Position numbers and translations under genes: made by a program. Positions 33,210 through 41,340 of a stretch of DNA of 41,340 nt are shown piece by piece. The stretch spans positions 1 to 41,340 of the forward strand of contig CAYFIR010000052.1 of the NCBI GenBank assembly GCA_964343195.1, in the 5' to 3' direction. Source of the DNA: CAYVAP01 sp964343195. Its GTDB lineage: Bacteria > Bacteroidota > Bacteroidia > J057. The first letter of the stretch is position 1. The number at the start of each line of letters is the position of its first letter. The notes beneath the pieces were generated by a model, which was given only the letters and a program-made list of their open reading frames with translations, did not search any database and had not been told where the DNA came from.

Positions 33210-34376
33210 ATGCGAAATATACACCTCATCCTTGTTGGAGTCCTTGCCACCCTATTGCTAGTGGGCTGCTCCGGCGAACCCAATCCCAAAACCGTAGTGG
33301 GTAAAAAAGCCCTGCTACAGCAAAAGAAGCAGGAGCTTTTGGCCCTAAACCAGGAGATCAGTGCACTGGAGGAAGAGATTCGGGCCGAAGACCCCACCTC
33401 GGTGCGTGAAGAGCGGGTCGTACCAGTTGCTACCAGTCAACTGGAAGCCCGAACCTTTGAACACTACCTTGAAGTACAGGGGCAGGTAGCGAGTGACAAC
33501 AGTGTGATGGTCAGCCCACAGACAGGAGGGCGCATCCTGCGAGTGACCGTGGAGGAAGGAGACCGGGTAAACCGTGGCCAATTATTGGCACAGATCGACG
33601 ACGCCATCATCCGCAGGAATATCCAGGAAGTAGAAACCCAGTTGGAATTGGCTACCATCATGTTTGAGAAGCAAAAGAACCTTTGGGAGAAGGAAATCGG
33701 GACCGAAGTTCAGTTTCTCACTGCCAAGAACCAGAAGGAATCGCTTGAGCGCCGCCTGGAAACCCTCAGGGAGCAGCAGGCTCTCTCGTTGGTACGGGCA
33801 CCGATTAGCGGCACGGTTGACCAGTTGATGTCACGAACAGGCGAAACAGTAGGGGCAGGTCAGCCCATCCTGATGCTGGTAAATAACCAGGACCTGAGCC
33901 TGAAGGCAGAGGTTTCCGAGACCTATGCTCCCTACATCCGCCGTGGAGACCAGGTGAAAGTGACGTTTTCCATCCTGGATCGGAGCTTTGAAGCCAAGGT
34001 GAAGCGTGTCGGTGAGACGATCAATCCTACCAACCGTACCTTCACCGTGGAGGTAGATCTTCCCCGTAGCCGGGACCTCAAGCCCAATATGTATGGGCAG
34101 ATCGCCATCAACGACCGGACCATGGAAGATGCCATTACTGTACCTCAAAGCCTGATTCAGAAGTCAGATGACGGAGAATTTGTCTACGTCGTGGAAGAGC
34201 AGGGGGGGAAGTGGTTTGCGCGACGCCGTGTCATTCGGACAGGCCTGGCCTACGATGGGAAAGTAGAAGTAACCGATGGCCTCACAGCCGGACAACGCCT
34301 CGTAGTAACGGGCTACACCACCCTTAGCGATGGGCAGCAGGTACAAATGACAGATGATACAGTAGCGGAGAAGTAA
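33210..34376 (+). CDS. RND efflux periplasmic adaptor lipoprotein (HlyD/AcrA family)
   Basis: A 388-residue membrane-fusion protein with lipobox LLVGC (C20). A predicted coiled coil at ~33-60 (LLQQKKQELLALNQEISALEE) precedes the barrel-sandwich (lipoyl-like) halves: VSPQTGGRILRVTVEEGDRVNRGQLLAQID (~113-142) and LVRAPISGTVDQLMSRTGETVGAGQPI (~198-224), separated by an alpha-hairpin. The beta-barrel (VKVTFSILDRSFEAKVKRVG) and membrane-proximal domains follow. It links the inner-membrane pump to TolC. ATG 33210 begins the lipoprotein signal; the open frame from 33150 would put 20 residues before it. It lies 100 bases after tolC. Confidence 0.95.
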   Translation: MRNIHLILVGVLATLLLVGCSGEPNPKTVVGKKALLQQKKQELLALNQEISALEEEIRAEDPTSVREERVVPVATSQLEARTFEHYLEVQGQVASDNSVMVSPQTGGRILRVTVEEGDRVNRGQLLAQIDDAIIRRNIQEVETQLELATIMFEKQKNLWEKEIGTEVQFLTAKNQKESLERRLETLREQQALSLVRAPISGTVDQLMSRTGETVGAGQPILMLVNNQDLSLKAEVSETYAPYIRRGDQVKVTFSILDRSFEAKVKRVGETINPTNRTFTVEVDLPRSRDLKPNMYGQIAINDRTMEDAITVPQSLIQKSDDGEFVYVVEEQGGKWFARRRVIRTGLAYDGKVEVTDGLTAGQRLVVTGYTTLSDGQQVQMTDDTVAEK

Positions 34377-34400
34377 AACGCCTCGCTTTGCGAGACTGAG

Positions 34401-34452
34401 AGAAGTCAGATCATAAGTCTAATGTCTCTGACAGTGAAACGATCTGATTTCT
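34401..34452 (+). repeat. Inverted repeat in the hlyD-acrB intercistronic gap
   Basis: AGAAGTCAGATC (34401-34412) is an inverted copy of GATCTGATTTCT (34441-34452), 11 of 12 pairs Watson-Crick plus a wobble, with a 28-base loop; a small hairpin CTCGC-TTT-GCGAG lies just upstream (34382-34394). The gap has no gene. The structure could modulate how much pump is made relative to adaptor, or be a mobile repeat. Confidence 0.5.
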
Positions 34453-34475
34453 GACCTCTAAACTCTTTTTAAGAA

Positions 34476-37400
34476 ATGAGCAAAAAAAAATACAACTTCA
34501 AGGAGTTCGCCATATCATCGTGGGCCATCGACAACAGGATCACCATTTTCCTGCTGACACTGGTGATAGCGGTGGCAGGTATGGTCTCCTTCAACGTGCT
34601 GCCCAAAGAGAACTTCCCTGAGATCCAGTGGCCGGTTATCTACGTATCCACTCCCTATCCGGGAACATCAGCCGGTGACATTGAAAACCTGGTCAGCCGA
34701 AAGATCGAGCAGGAACTCAAGGGAGTCGAGGGCATCAAGGAAATCAACTCCACTTCCATTCAGGATTTTTCCTCGGTCTTCGTAGAATTCGAAACAGATG
34801 TAGACCTGGACGAAGCCAAACGTGAAGTGCAGGAGGCTGTGGACCGGGCCAAAGGAGAGCTTCCCTCAGACCTGCCCTCAGACCCTCAGGTGATTGACAT
34901 CAACCTGTCGGAGATTCCCATCATGTTTGTCAACGTCTCCGGACCTTATGACAACCTGACCCTCAAGCGTTATGCTGAGGACCTGCAGGATGAGATCGAG
35001 TCTTTGGGTGAAATCCAGCGGGTGGACCTCCTGGGAGCTCCAGAGCGTGAAATTCAGATCAATGTTGACCTCTACAAAATGCAGGCGGTGGGCCTGACCC
35101 TTTCCGATATTGAGAATACCATCGGACGGGAGAATGTCATCATTTCCAGCGGAGAGATTGAAATGGGCAAGCAGAAAGTGGCTGTCCGTTTGAATCAGGA
35201 GTTCGAGTCTGTAGAGGAAATCCGAAACCTGGTGCTGCGCTCCAATAAGGGCGCTACCGCATACCTGAAAGAAATTGCAGAGGTAAGAGATGGATTCAGG
35301 GACAAGGAAAGCTATGCGCGCCTTGATGGTCAGTCTGTGCTGACCCTCAACATCATCAAGAAGGCCGGAGAAAACCTCGTGGATGCAGCTGATGATATCA
35401 AGGAAATCCTGGCAGAGTATGAAAGTGAGCGCTTCCCGGAGAATGTAACCATTACCATTTCCGGAGACCAGTCTCTGCTTACCCGTAACACCCTTTCAGA
35501 ACTGATCAATACCATTATCATTGGATTCATTCTGGTAACCCTGGTGCTGATGTTCTTCATGGGAGTCAGGGACTCTCTGTTTATTGGACTTGCTGTACCG
35601 CTCTCCAGCTTTATCGCATTTGCCTTCCTTCCGGCGCTGGGATTCACCATGAACCTGGTGGTGCTGTTCAGCTTTATTCTCGCCATGGGCATCGTGGTGG
35701 ACAATGCCATCGTGGTGATCGAGAACACCTATCGACTCTTTACCGAGCAGAACATGCCCATTATCCCGGCTGCGAAAAAGGCCGCTGGGGAGGTAATCGG
35801 GCCTGTTTTCTCAGGAACCCTGACAACAGTATCTCCTTTCCTGCCCCTGCTGTTCTGGGCAGGACCGGTAGGAGAGTTCATGTACTTTCTCCCCGTGGTG
35901 ATGATCATCACCCTGTTTGCATCGCTCTTCGTGGCATATGTCATCAACCCGGTGTTTGCGGTGTCTTTCATGAAGCGCAAGCAAAGCGGTGAACCCATAA
36001 ACCACCGTCAGGTCTGGATGTACATAGGCGCGATGGTCGTGATCGGGATCCTGTTCCACATCGGAGGAAGCCCCAGTTTTGGGAACTTCCTTTTCTTCAT
36101 GGCGGGCTTTGGAATTCTATACAACTATGCCCTGCGCTTTGCGATTGAATGGTTCCAGGAAAAGGCCATCCCTTCCATGAAGGGCGGCTACCGCAAGCTG
36201 ATTTCCTACTCACTAGATCACCCCCCTGTGGTTTTTGTGGGAGTCCTGGGGGTCATTATCCTGACAGTGGTTCTGATAGGATTCTCCGACCTGAAGGTGG
36301 TACAGTTCCCAGGATCAGAGCCCAACTTTGTGTATGTCTACAACGAGATGCCCAATGGTACCGACATCGAGGTAACCGACTCTGTCACCCGAATTTTAGA
36401 AGAAAGGGTATACGGAGTATTGGGGGAAGACAACTCCATCGTCAAATCCATCATCACCAACGTAGCGGTTGGAGCCGGTGATGCGAATAGCTTTGATCAG
36501 AATACTTCCCAGCCTCATAAGAGCAAAATCTCCATTGAATTTGTCGGGGTAAAAGAGCGAGGGAGCCAATCTACCACCGCGATCATGGACGAGATTCGGG
36601 ACGCGGTGAAGGGAGGAATCGCCGGGGCCAAGATAACCGTAGCTCAGGACCAGAATGGCCCTCCTGGTTCAGAGCCAATCGAAATTCTGATTACATCTGA
36701 GGAGTTCACCGACCTCATGAAGGTCAGTGAGGGGCTGTTTATGTATCTGGATTCACTGAATGTACCCGGGGTAGAACGCTTCAAATGGGACGTGGATGAA
36801 AAGCGTCCTGAATTGATGATCGACATCGACCGGCAAAAGGCTAGCGAGATCGGCCTGAGCAGTGGACAGATTGGATCTGCCTTGCGTACGGCCCTGTTTG
36901 GAAAGGACGTATCTCAACTCCGGGATAATGAAGATGAATATGATATCATCCTTCGCCTCGATGAAGCATATCGCCAGGACATCAATACCTTGCTGGATAT
37001 GCGGATCACCTTCCTTGACCAGGCTACCGGTGGGGTGAAATCCGTGCCTATCAGTTCTGTGGCTACCGTACGATTTGATGCCAGCTACGGCGGGATCAAT
37101 CGTACAGAGCTCGAAAAGTCGGTAAAGATCACCACCAATATCCTGAACGAGTACAACGTCAACGACGTCTTTGCTGAGGTGCAATACTGGGTAAGTGCCT
37201 ATGAAAAGTCTGGCCGTGGGCTTCGAAATGTCAACATTGATGTGGGGGGACAGCCAATTGATCAGGCTGAAGAGGGGGCCTTCCTCGGAGGGGCATTTGG
37301 GGCAGCGATCGTCCTGATCTTTATGATTCTGGTGACTCAGTTCAACTCATTCAGCAACGTGCTCATTATCCTGGGGCAGGTATTGCTGAGTACAATTGGA

Positions 37401-37976
37401 GTATTTCTGGGCCACGCCATCGCTCAGATGGACTTTTCGGTTGTACTGTCAGGAGTGGGAATCGTAGTGTTAGCCGGGATTGTGGTGAACAATGGGATCA
37501 TCCTGCTCGACTATACCGAGATCCTTCGCAAGCAGGAAGGGATGAGCCTGCGAGATGCGGTGATCGAAGGTGGAGCCACCCGTTTTACCCCCGTATTGCT
37601 GACGGCCTCTTCCACCGTACTGGGACTGGTACCGTTGGCACTTTCGCTTAACATCAACTTCGGGACGCTGCTGTCGGAGCTCGATCCACAGATCTTCTTT
37701 GGTGGCGACAGTGCCTCCTTCTGGGAGCCCTTCTCCATCTCGGTGATTTTCGGACTGACCTTCGCCACCGTGGTAACCCTGGTCGTCGTGCCCGTGCTGT
37801 ACTACCAGGTCAAGCGCTTTGAGCACTGGCTGCGGGTGAAGCTCGACCAGTGGGGACTCGTCTCCCACCACCAGGAAGAAGTCATTGCAGAAGAAGAAGC
37901 CTACTTCGAAGCACAGGCCCACAACGGCCAGAATGGATACGAAAAGAGCGAAGAAGAAGCCCTCGAAGAGCGTTGA
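34476..37976 (+). CDS. RND-family efflux pump, inner-membrane subunit (AcrB/HAE1-like)
   Basis: A 1166-residue inner-membrane pump with the usual RND layout: TM1 (~20-40), a large periplasmic domain, TM2-TM6 (~340-500), TM7, a second periplasmic domain, and TM8-TM12 (~930-1120). TM4 carries the proton-relay region as MGIVVDNAIVVIENTYRL with D409-N410, so the usual Asp-Asp pair is Asp-Asn. It is longer than typical AcrB (~1050): about 60 extra residues with two hydrophobic stretches (~514-530 and ~543-562) follow TM6, and an acidic tail ends the protein. With TolC and the adaptor it would expel hydrophobic or toxic compounds using proton flow; the substrate is unknown. A terminator follows. 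Confidence 0.95.
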   Translation: MSKKKYNFKEFAISSWAIDNRITIFLLTLVIAVAGMVSFNVLPKENFPEIQWPVIYVSTPYPGTSAGDIENLVSRKIEQELKGVEGIKEINSTSIQDFSSVFVEFETDVDLDEAKREVQEAVDRAKGELPSDLPSDPQVIDINLSEIPIMFVNVSGPYDNLTLKRYAEDLQDEIESLGEIQRVDLLGAPEREIQINVDLYKMQAVGLTLSDIENTIGRENVIISSGEIEMGKQKVAVRLNQEFESVEEIRNLVLRSNKGATAYLKEIAEVRDGFRDKESYARLDGQSVLTLNIIKKAGENLVDAADDIKEILAEYESERFPENVTITISGDQSLLTRNTLSELINTIIIGFILVTLVLMFFMGVRDSLFIGLAVPLSSFIAFAFLPALGFTMNLVVLFSFILAMGIVVDNAIVVIENTYRLFTEQNMPIIPAAKKAAGEVIGPVFSGTLTTVSPFLPLLFWAGPVGEFMYFLPVVMIITLFASLFVAYVINPVFAVSFMKRKQSGEPINHRQVWMYIGAMVVIGILFHIGGSPSFGNFLFFMAGFGILYNYALRFAIEWFQEKAIPSMKGGYRKLISYSLDHPPVVFVGVLGVIILTVVLIGFSDLKVVQFPGSEPNFVYVYNEMPNGTDIEVTDSVTRILEERVYGVLGEDNSIVKSIITNVAVGAGDANSFDQNTSQPHKSKISIEFVGVKERGSQSTTAIMDEIRDAVKGGIAGAKITVAQDQNGPPGSEPIEILITSEEFTDLMKVSEGLFMYLDSLNVPGVERFKWDVDEKRPELMIDIDRQKASEIGLSSGQIGSALRTALFGKDVSQLRDNEDEYDIILRLDEAYRQDINTLLDMRITFLDQATGGVKSVPISSVATVRFDASYGGINRTELEKSVKITTNILNEYNVNDVFAEVQYWVSAYEKSGRGLRNVNIDVGGQPIDQAEEGAFLGGAFGAAIVLIFMILVTQFNSFSNVLIILGQVLLSTIGVFLGHAIAQMDFSVVLSGVGIVVLAGIVVNNGIILLDYTEILRKQEGMSLRDAVIEGGATRFTPVLLTASSTVLGLVPLALSLNINFGTLLSELDPQIFFGGDSASFWEPFSISVIFGLTFATVVTLVVVPVLYYQVKRFEHWLRVKLDQWGLVSHHQEEVIAEEEAYFEAQAHNGQNGYEKSEEEALEER

Positions 37977-37999
37977 GGGAAATAACCTAAAAGGTATGA

Positions 38000-38036
38000 A
38001 TGCCACGCTGGAGATCGCTCTGGCGTGGCATTTTTG
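38000..38036 (+). terminator. Rho-independent terminator of the efflux operon
   Basis: ATGCCACGC (38000-38008) pairs perfectly with GCGTGGCAT (38023-38031), followed by TTTT (T-run 38031-38035). It starts 24 bases after the acrB-like stop and closes the tetR-tolC-hlyD-acrB operon. Confidence 0.87.
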
Positions 38037-38227
38037 CTGAAATGATGTGCGGTGGTTTCCCAGTACCGTCTCCTCCTATGCCTCAAAACCAAAAAGCCCC
38101 CACCAACTAGCAGGAGCTCTTCGCGTCTAAGGGGATCAAACGATGAATGGTTGGAAGGAGGAGAGGATATTCCGCTCATCAATGTCACATACTCTCAAAA
38201 TCCCAGTATCTCAATATCCATTCCCCC

Positions 38228-38851
38228 TTACAATATCCGCTCACGACTTAACGCTTGTAAAATGCCGCGGGCAGCGTCTCGGGCAAAAGCCTGGTTGCTA
38301 TTCATTTGCGGAGTGGCAGACTGTCCTGTCCAGATCAGTTCGCCAGAATCCACATCAAAGAGCTTGGTTTCCAGGATGGCTTCCGCATCTTCCCGGTAAT
38401 AGCCTGGTTCATACACTCGCTGATAGGTCCGAACGAAGTATCGGCCAAAAGGATTGTAGTAGACCCTTGGGACCACATTGGTCTGACCAGGAACATAGGT
38501 TCTGCTTTTTTCTACATCCAGCAGGCTCACGGTTAATACCTGATCAACGCCTTCTGCCAGGAGTTTTGACTGGAATGCTTCCATGTTTTCCGCTGTTGGG
38601 ATAAACTCAGGGGAAAACAACTCCAGCCCACCAACGGCTTCATAGCCTTCTTCTTCCAGCATGGAAACCAGGTAGGCCTGTTGTGTTTTTCGTACATCCA
38701 GGCGCGGGTGAATGGTTAAGACGGCAATCTTGCCGACCTCACTCCCTTCGTAGGATTCATTGGTCCAGGTTTCCAGCATTTTGGTTCCGGTACAGCTGCT
38801 GAGCATACCCAGCGCGACCAAAACGGGCAATATCTTTTTGAATGGTTTCAT
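38228..38851 (-). CDS. Lipoprotein of unknown function
   Basis: A 207-residue lipoprotein with lipobox LSSC (C20). The mature part alternates strands and helices: KIAVLTIHPRLDVRKTQQAYLVSMLEEEGY, LLAEGVDQVLTVSLLDVEKS, a Tyr-rich loop (VVPRVYYNPFGRYFVRTYQRVYEPGYYR), and a C-terminal ETKLFDVDSGELIWTGQS. This pattern recalls small envelope lipoproteins of the DUF4136 or GNA1162 type with an anticodon-like fold, but I cannot assign a family with confidence. It stands alone, converging on the efflux operon. Confidence 0.75.
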   Translation of the reverse strand: MKPFKKILPVLVALGMLSSCTGTKMLETWTNESYEGSEVGKIAVLTIHPRLDVRKTQQAYLVSMLEEEGYEAVGGLELFSPEFIPTAENMEAFQSKLLAEGVDQVLTVSLLDVEKSRTYVPGQTNVVPRVYYNPFGRYFVRTYQRVYEPGYYREDAEAILETKLFDVDSGELIWTGQSATPQMNSNQAFARDAARGILQALSRERIL

Positions 38852-39234
38852 AACTTGACTGATAATTAGTGTTGGGTCGCTTTATTCCATACAGGTTTTC
38901 CTTACAAATCGGGGTGAACACCCTAATTAATTACGAAATCATAATGGGTCCTGTTGATGTTCACGGCCTGAAATGATCCTGCGTGTCGAAATGCCTGGAA
39001 TCGATGTGAAAGTGTTTCAGGGTGAAACAGGGGACTGTATCAGCCTGAAACAAACAGGTAGGCTTGAGATGGGATTTGTAAGGTTAAGTTGCTGTAATTG
39101 AGTCGATTAAATCAATGGCTAGGAGTTTGAAATGCTAATTGCTAGCTTAGAACCAGGGCTCAGGTAACTTTAAACCTGGATGAGCTCAGCGAAATCCCGC
39201 GAAGCGGGAAACTTTCCACTCTGAACCAATTCCC
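38852..39234. other. 383-base intergenic stretch between divergent lipoprotein and ATPase genes
   Basis: No gene is seen. It holds TGTTTCA-ggg-TGAAACA (39013-39029), a perfect 7-bp inverted repeat with a further TGAAACA half-site at 39046-39052, which looks operator-like, and a REP-like hairpin (39195-39209). I found no exact TAnnTTTG element oriented to either gene. Confidence 0.5.
39189..39211. repeat. REP-like hairpin, second copy
   Basis: AGCGAAATCCCGC, a 3-base loop (GAA) and GCGGGAAA. The same flank and stem occur at 22934-22957 with loop AGA, and a variant at 22809-22823. It ends 24 bases before the ATPase start codon. Confidence 0.6.
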
Positions 39235-39936
39235 ATGATTCGCCTTACCAACGTATCCAAGTATTTTCGCCACGGGATGCAGAAAAGCTACGTGCTGCGC
39301 AATATCAACCTTGAAATCAAGGAGGGGGAATTTGTTACCATTATGGGGCCTAGCGGGGCGGGTAAGTCCACCCTGCTCAACGTACTCGGCCTCCTGGACC
39401 AGCCCTCTGAAGGTGAATACTACTTCCAGGACATTGCGGCTCACAAACTCAGCGACCGCAAGAAATCCGATTTGCACAAGCACCACATCGGGTTTGTGTT
39501 TCAGGCCTATCACCTGATCGATGAGTTGACGGTCTATGAAAACATCGAAACCCCGCTGATCTACCGCAAAATCAAGTCCGGCGAACGTAAGGCGATGGTC
39601 GCTGACATACTTGACCGCTTTAACATTGTTGGAAAAAAAGATCTCTTTCCCCATCAATTATCGGGTGGGCAGCAACAACTGGTAGGAGTGGCCAGGGCTA
39701 TCATAGGGAAACCCAGCCTGCTACTTGCGGATGAGCCTACGGGCAACCTGCACACCCGGCAGGGAGAGGAAATCATGGATCTGTTTCGGCAATTGAATCA
39801 GGATGATGGCATCACCATCGTGCAGGTAACTCATTCCGAGAAAAATGCGGAATACGGCAACCGCATCATCCAGCTATCCGACGGCTGGCTGGAGTCAGAC
39901 GAGTCCACAGCCGCTGCACAGGAAAGCCACCGCTGA
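39235..39936 (+). CDS. ABC transporter ATP-binding protein, LolD/MacB type
   Basis: A 233-residue ATPase. Walker A is GPSGAGKST (38-46), the Q-loop is Q90 (FVFQAYHL), the signature is LSGGQQQ (142-148), Walker B is LLLADEP (162-168), and the switch is H200 (QVTH). It belongs to the LolD/FtsE/MacB group that powers FtsX-type permeases. Two deviations are visible: the position after the signature reads QLVGVARA, not QRVAVARA, and the D-loop reads GNLH, not GNLD. I recall GNLH from other Bacteroidota ATPases of this kind, so this may be a lineage trait. No permease is adjacent; the permease at 24184 is a possible but unproven partner. Confidence 0.93.
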   Translation: MIRLTNVSKYFRHGMQKSYVLRNINLEIKEGEFVTIMGPSGAGKSTLLNVLGLLDQPSEGEYYFQDIAAHKLSDRKKSDLHKHHIGFVFQAYHLIDELTVYENIETPLIYRKIKSGERKAMVADILDRFNIVGKKDLFPHQLSGGQQQLVGVARAIIGKPSLLLADEPTGNLHTRQGEEIMDLFRQLNQDDGITIVQVTHSEKNAEYGNRIIQLSDGWLESDESTAAAQESHR

Positions 39937-40398
39937 TTCATTGAATTTGGCAGGGTACACAGGTGAACTAATTGCCAAATACCCGGAGTCACAGCTCCCA
40001 TTCGCACTTTCAGGTCAATTTGGCTTTCCTCACGCTGACCACTTTTTCGTACAATTTGATCAGAAAAGGCATCGACAAATAACGAAATTTGTCGAAGGCC
40101 TGATTTTTGCTTTGTACAGGTCAAGCATCCGCTGAACCTGAAAAGGAGGCTATTCGCGTAGTATTTATATGTTTTCCCCCAGGTAAAAGCGTTATTGATT
40201 GTAGAATTTGGTGCTCAGAAAATGTAGGGATAAAAGAAAGTAGGTGGCGTAGAATTTCCATATACGATACCTGTTCCTTGCTTCCGAAGTCACCTTTGAC
40301 TCATTCTTTGCCTAAACACCTCTCAAATCCTAACTCCCGTGCAAAGCCTAAATCCCGGAAATACCCAACAAAGTCCACTACCTCAATCGGCCAGGTCT
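39937..40398. other. 462-base stretch without a supported gene
   Basis: A rightward frame (40107-40466) is open here but overlaps the next gene out of frame and has no domain. The stretch contains TCGACAAAT (40072-40080) and ATTTGTCGA (40087-40095), a perfect 9-bp inverted repeat with a 6-base loop. It could be a late terminator of the ATPase mRNA (a short T-run follows at ~40105) or an operator. Nothing else is recognised. Confidence 0.5.
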
Positions 40399-41187
40399 AT
40401 GTCAGGTATACAGTCCTTCATTCAATCGGATCAAAACTCTCTGCCCGCCATTCTGGAGCAGATTGACAGGGTAATCTCCTGGTCTGTCCAGCAGAATCAC
40501 GCTGTAGGTTACTTTGCTGTCTTGTATTACCAAATGCTCCGCAGTGTAGATGCAGAGTCTGAATGGGGAAGGTTTGGGAACAAGGAAATAGTCAGGGAGC
40601 TGAATCTTAAATTGGCCAATCAATACCTGAAAACGCTTTATGCCTATTTTCAGGACGATGTCCTTCCGGGTTGCTGGCAACTGTCCCTGACCTCTGCGGG
40701 CAACGAACAGGTTTCTCTTTTTCAGCATTTGGTGATCAACCTGCATAGTCATCTGGAGTATGACCTCCCGGTAAATGCTTCCCAAATTATAGATGCAGGT
40801 CAGGTGGAATCCTTCAAGGAAGATTACTTCACCTATATCCTGCTATATGTGGAGCAGCTATCCCGTGTGCAGGCAGAGCTGGGCAAGCGTTCGAAAGCAT
40901 TTCGCATGATGAGTGCTTTTGGGAGTGCCCATGACCAGTGGATTGCAGACCTGAGTCGGCCTGATGTACACCGATCCGGATTTGAAACACTGCTCCAGTT
41001 GACCCGCGCAGATGATGCTACCCGTGTTGACCTGATCGATCAGATCGATGTCGCCACTACCAATAACATCGAATCAGTAGTTTCTGGCGCTTTCAAGCCC
41101 CGTCGCCGACTTGTATCCCGCGTCAGCCGATGGGAGAGTCAGTCTGCCGGAAAAATGATTCTCGAGCTGAAGTCCCTCTTAAAGTAA
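40399..41187 (+). CDS. DUF5995-like protein
   Basis: A 262-residue, mostly helical cytoplasmic protein. It resembles the DUF5995 family in the sequence of an opening segment followed by HAVGYFAVLYYQMLRSV, LNLKLANQYLKTLYAYF, and the core FQHLVINLHSHLEYDLPV, where family members have a His-rich motif before DLP. No function is known to me for this family. The open frame starts at a GTG at 40339, but the ATG at 40399 is a more plausible start. No signal peptide or membrane segment. It is probably monocistronic. Confidence 0.6.
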   Translation: MSGIQSFIQSDQNSLPAILEQIDRVISWSVQQNHAVGYFAVLYYQMLRSVDAESEWGRFGNKEIVRELNLKLANQYLKTLYAYFQDDVLPGCWQLSLTSAGNEQVSLFQHLVINLHSHLEYDLPVNASQIIDAGQVESFKEDYFTYILLYVEQLSRVQAELGKRSKAFRMMSAFGSAHDQWIADLSRPDVHRSGFETLLQLTRADDATRVDLIDQIDVATTNNIESVVSGAFKPRRRLVSRVSRWESQSAGKMILELKSLLK

Positions 41188-41242
41188 ACCGGAAAGGAGC
41201 CGATTTACAATGGGCCTCAATCTCACCCGTAGCTTCCCCAGG

Positions 41243-41280
41243 ATAGGCCTGTCGCCTATTCTTAACAATGCTTTTTACTC
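41243..41280 (+). terminator. Possible terminator after the DUF5995-like gene
   Basis: ATAGGC (41243-41248) pairs with GCCTAT (41254-41259) around CTGTC, and CTTTTTAC follows 12 bases later. The stem is short and the T-run distant, so this is tentative. Confidence 0.3.
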
Positions 41281-41340
41281 CTGAGAACTAGTGCTCTGTC
41301 AAATCCCCAATGATGGGTGATCGCTGCATCTTTTTCCGCA

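Noticed and set aside
37470..38006. A 178-codon leftward frame over the 3' end of the RND pump and its terminator
   Set aside because: It overlaps conserved pump sequence and the rightward terminator; its content is low-complexity antisense.
40107..40466. A 119-codon rightward frame before the DUF5995-like gene
   Set aside because: It overlaps that gene in another frame and shows no domain.

Overview
The window looks like chromosomal DNA of a Bacteroidota bacterium (Cytophagia/Saprospiria-like; the exact genus cannot be told). The signs are a SusC/SusD pair, a type IX secretion (T9SS) C-terminal domain, a GWxTD protein, DUF2911 and WbqC proteins, LytS/LytTR regulators, and promoters of the form TTTG-N19-TAnnTTTG with no Shine-Dalgarno sites. 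G+C is about half by eye. I see no rRNA, tRNA, CRISPR array, transposase or phage gene.

Left part (1-9.2 kb) is mostly housekeeping and regulation: a secreted DUF2911 protein, a small secreted protein, a membrane-anchored thioredoxin-SPOR fusion, a LytS-type kinase with its LytTR response regulator, bifunctional riboflavin enzyme RibBA, an ArsR-family repressor, a WbqC-family protein and a GWxTD protein.

Centre (9.2-22.2 kb) is a compact polysaccharide utilisation locus, most likely for laminarin or another beta-1,3-glucan. A 962-residue membrane-spanning sensor/regulator with a C-terminal HTH is read leftward. Divergent from it run a T9SS-exported glycan-binding-like protein, SusC, SusD, a PKD-domain surface lipoprotein, and two GH16 endoglucanases (one secreted, one a lipoprotein with a Calx-beta domain). 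The divergent promoter region carries four exact copies of TGATGTAG spaced by whole helical turns, the best operator candidate in the window. Strong terminators split the locus into at least three transcription blocks. Glycan would be bound and cut outside, imported through SusCD and sensed by the divergent regulator. No exo-acting glucosidase is present, so oligosaccharide breakdown must be encoded elsewhere.

A 0.9-kb repeat island (22.1-23.0 kb) follows the locus. Then come an AstE/AspA-type metallo-deacylase, an FtsX/MacB-type permease, a multi-PAS histidine kinase, trpF, and egtD (histidine methyltransferase). Divergent from egtD is a tetR-tolC-hlyD-acrB efflux operon (31.0-38.0 kb) with a well-formed promoter overlapped by a palindromic operator. 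The right end holds a lipoprotein of unknown role, a LolD/MacB-type ATPase and a DUF5995-like protein.

All functional names come from reading motifs by eye; no database search was run.
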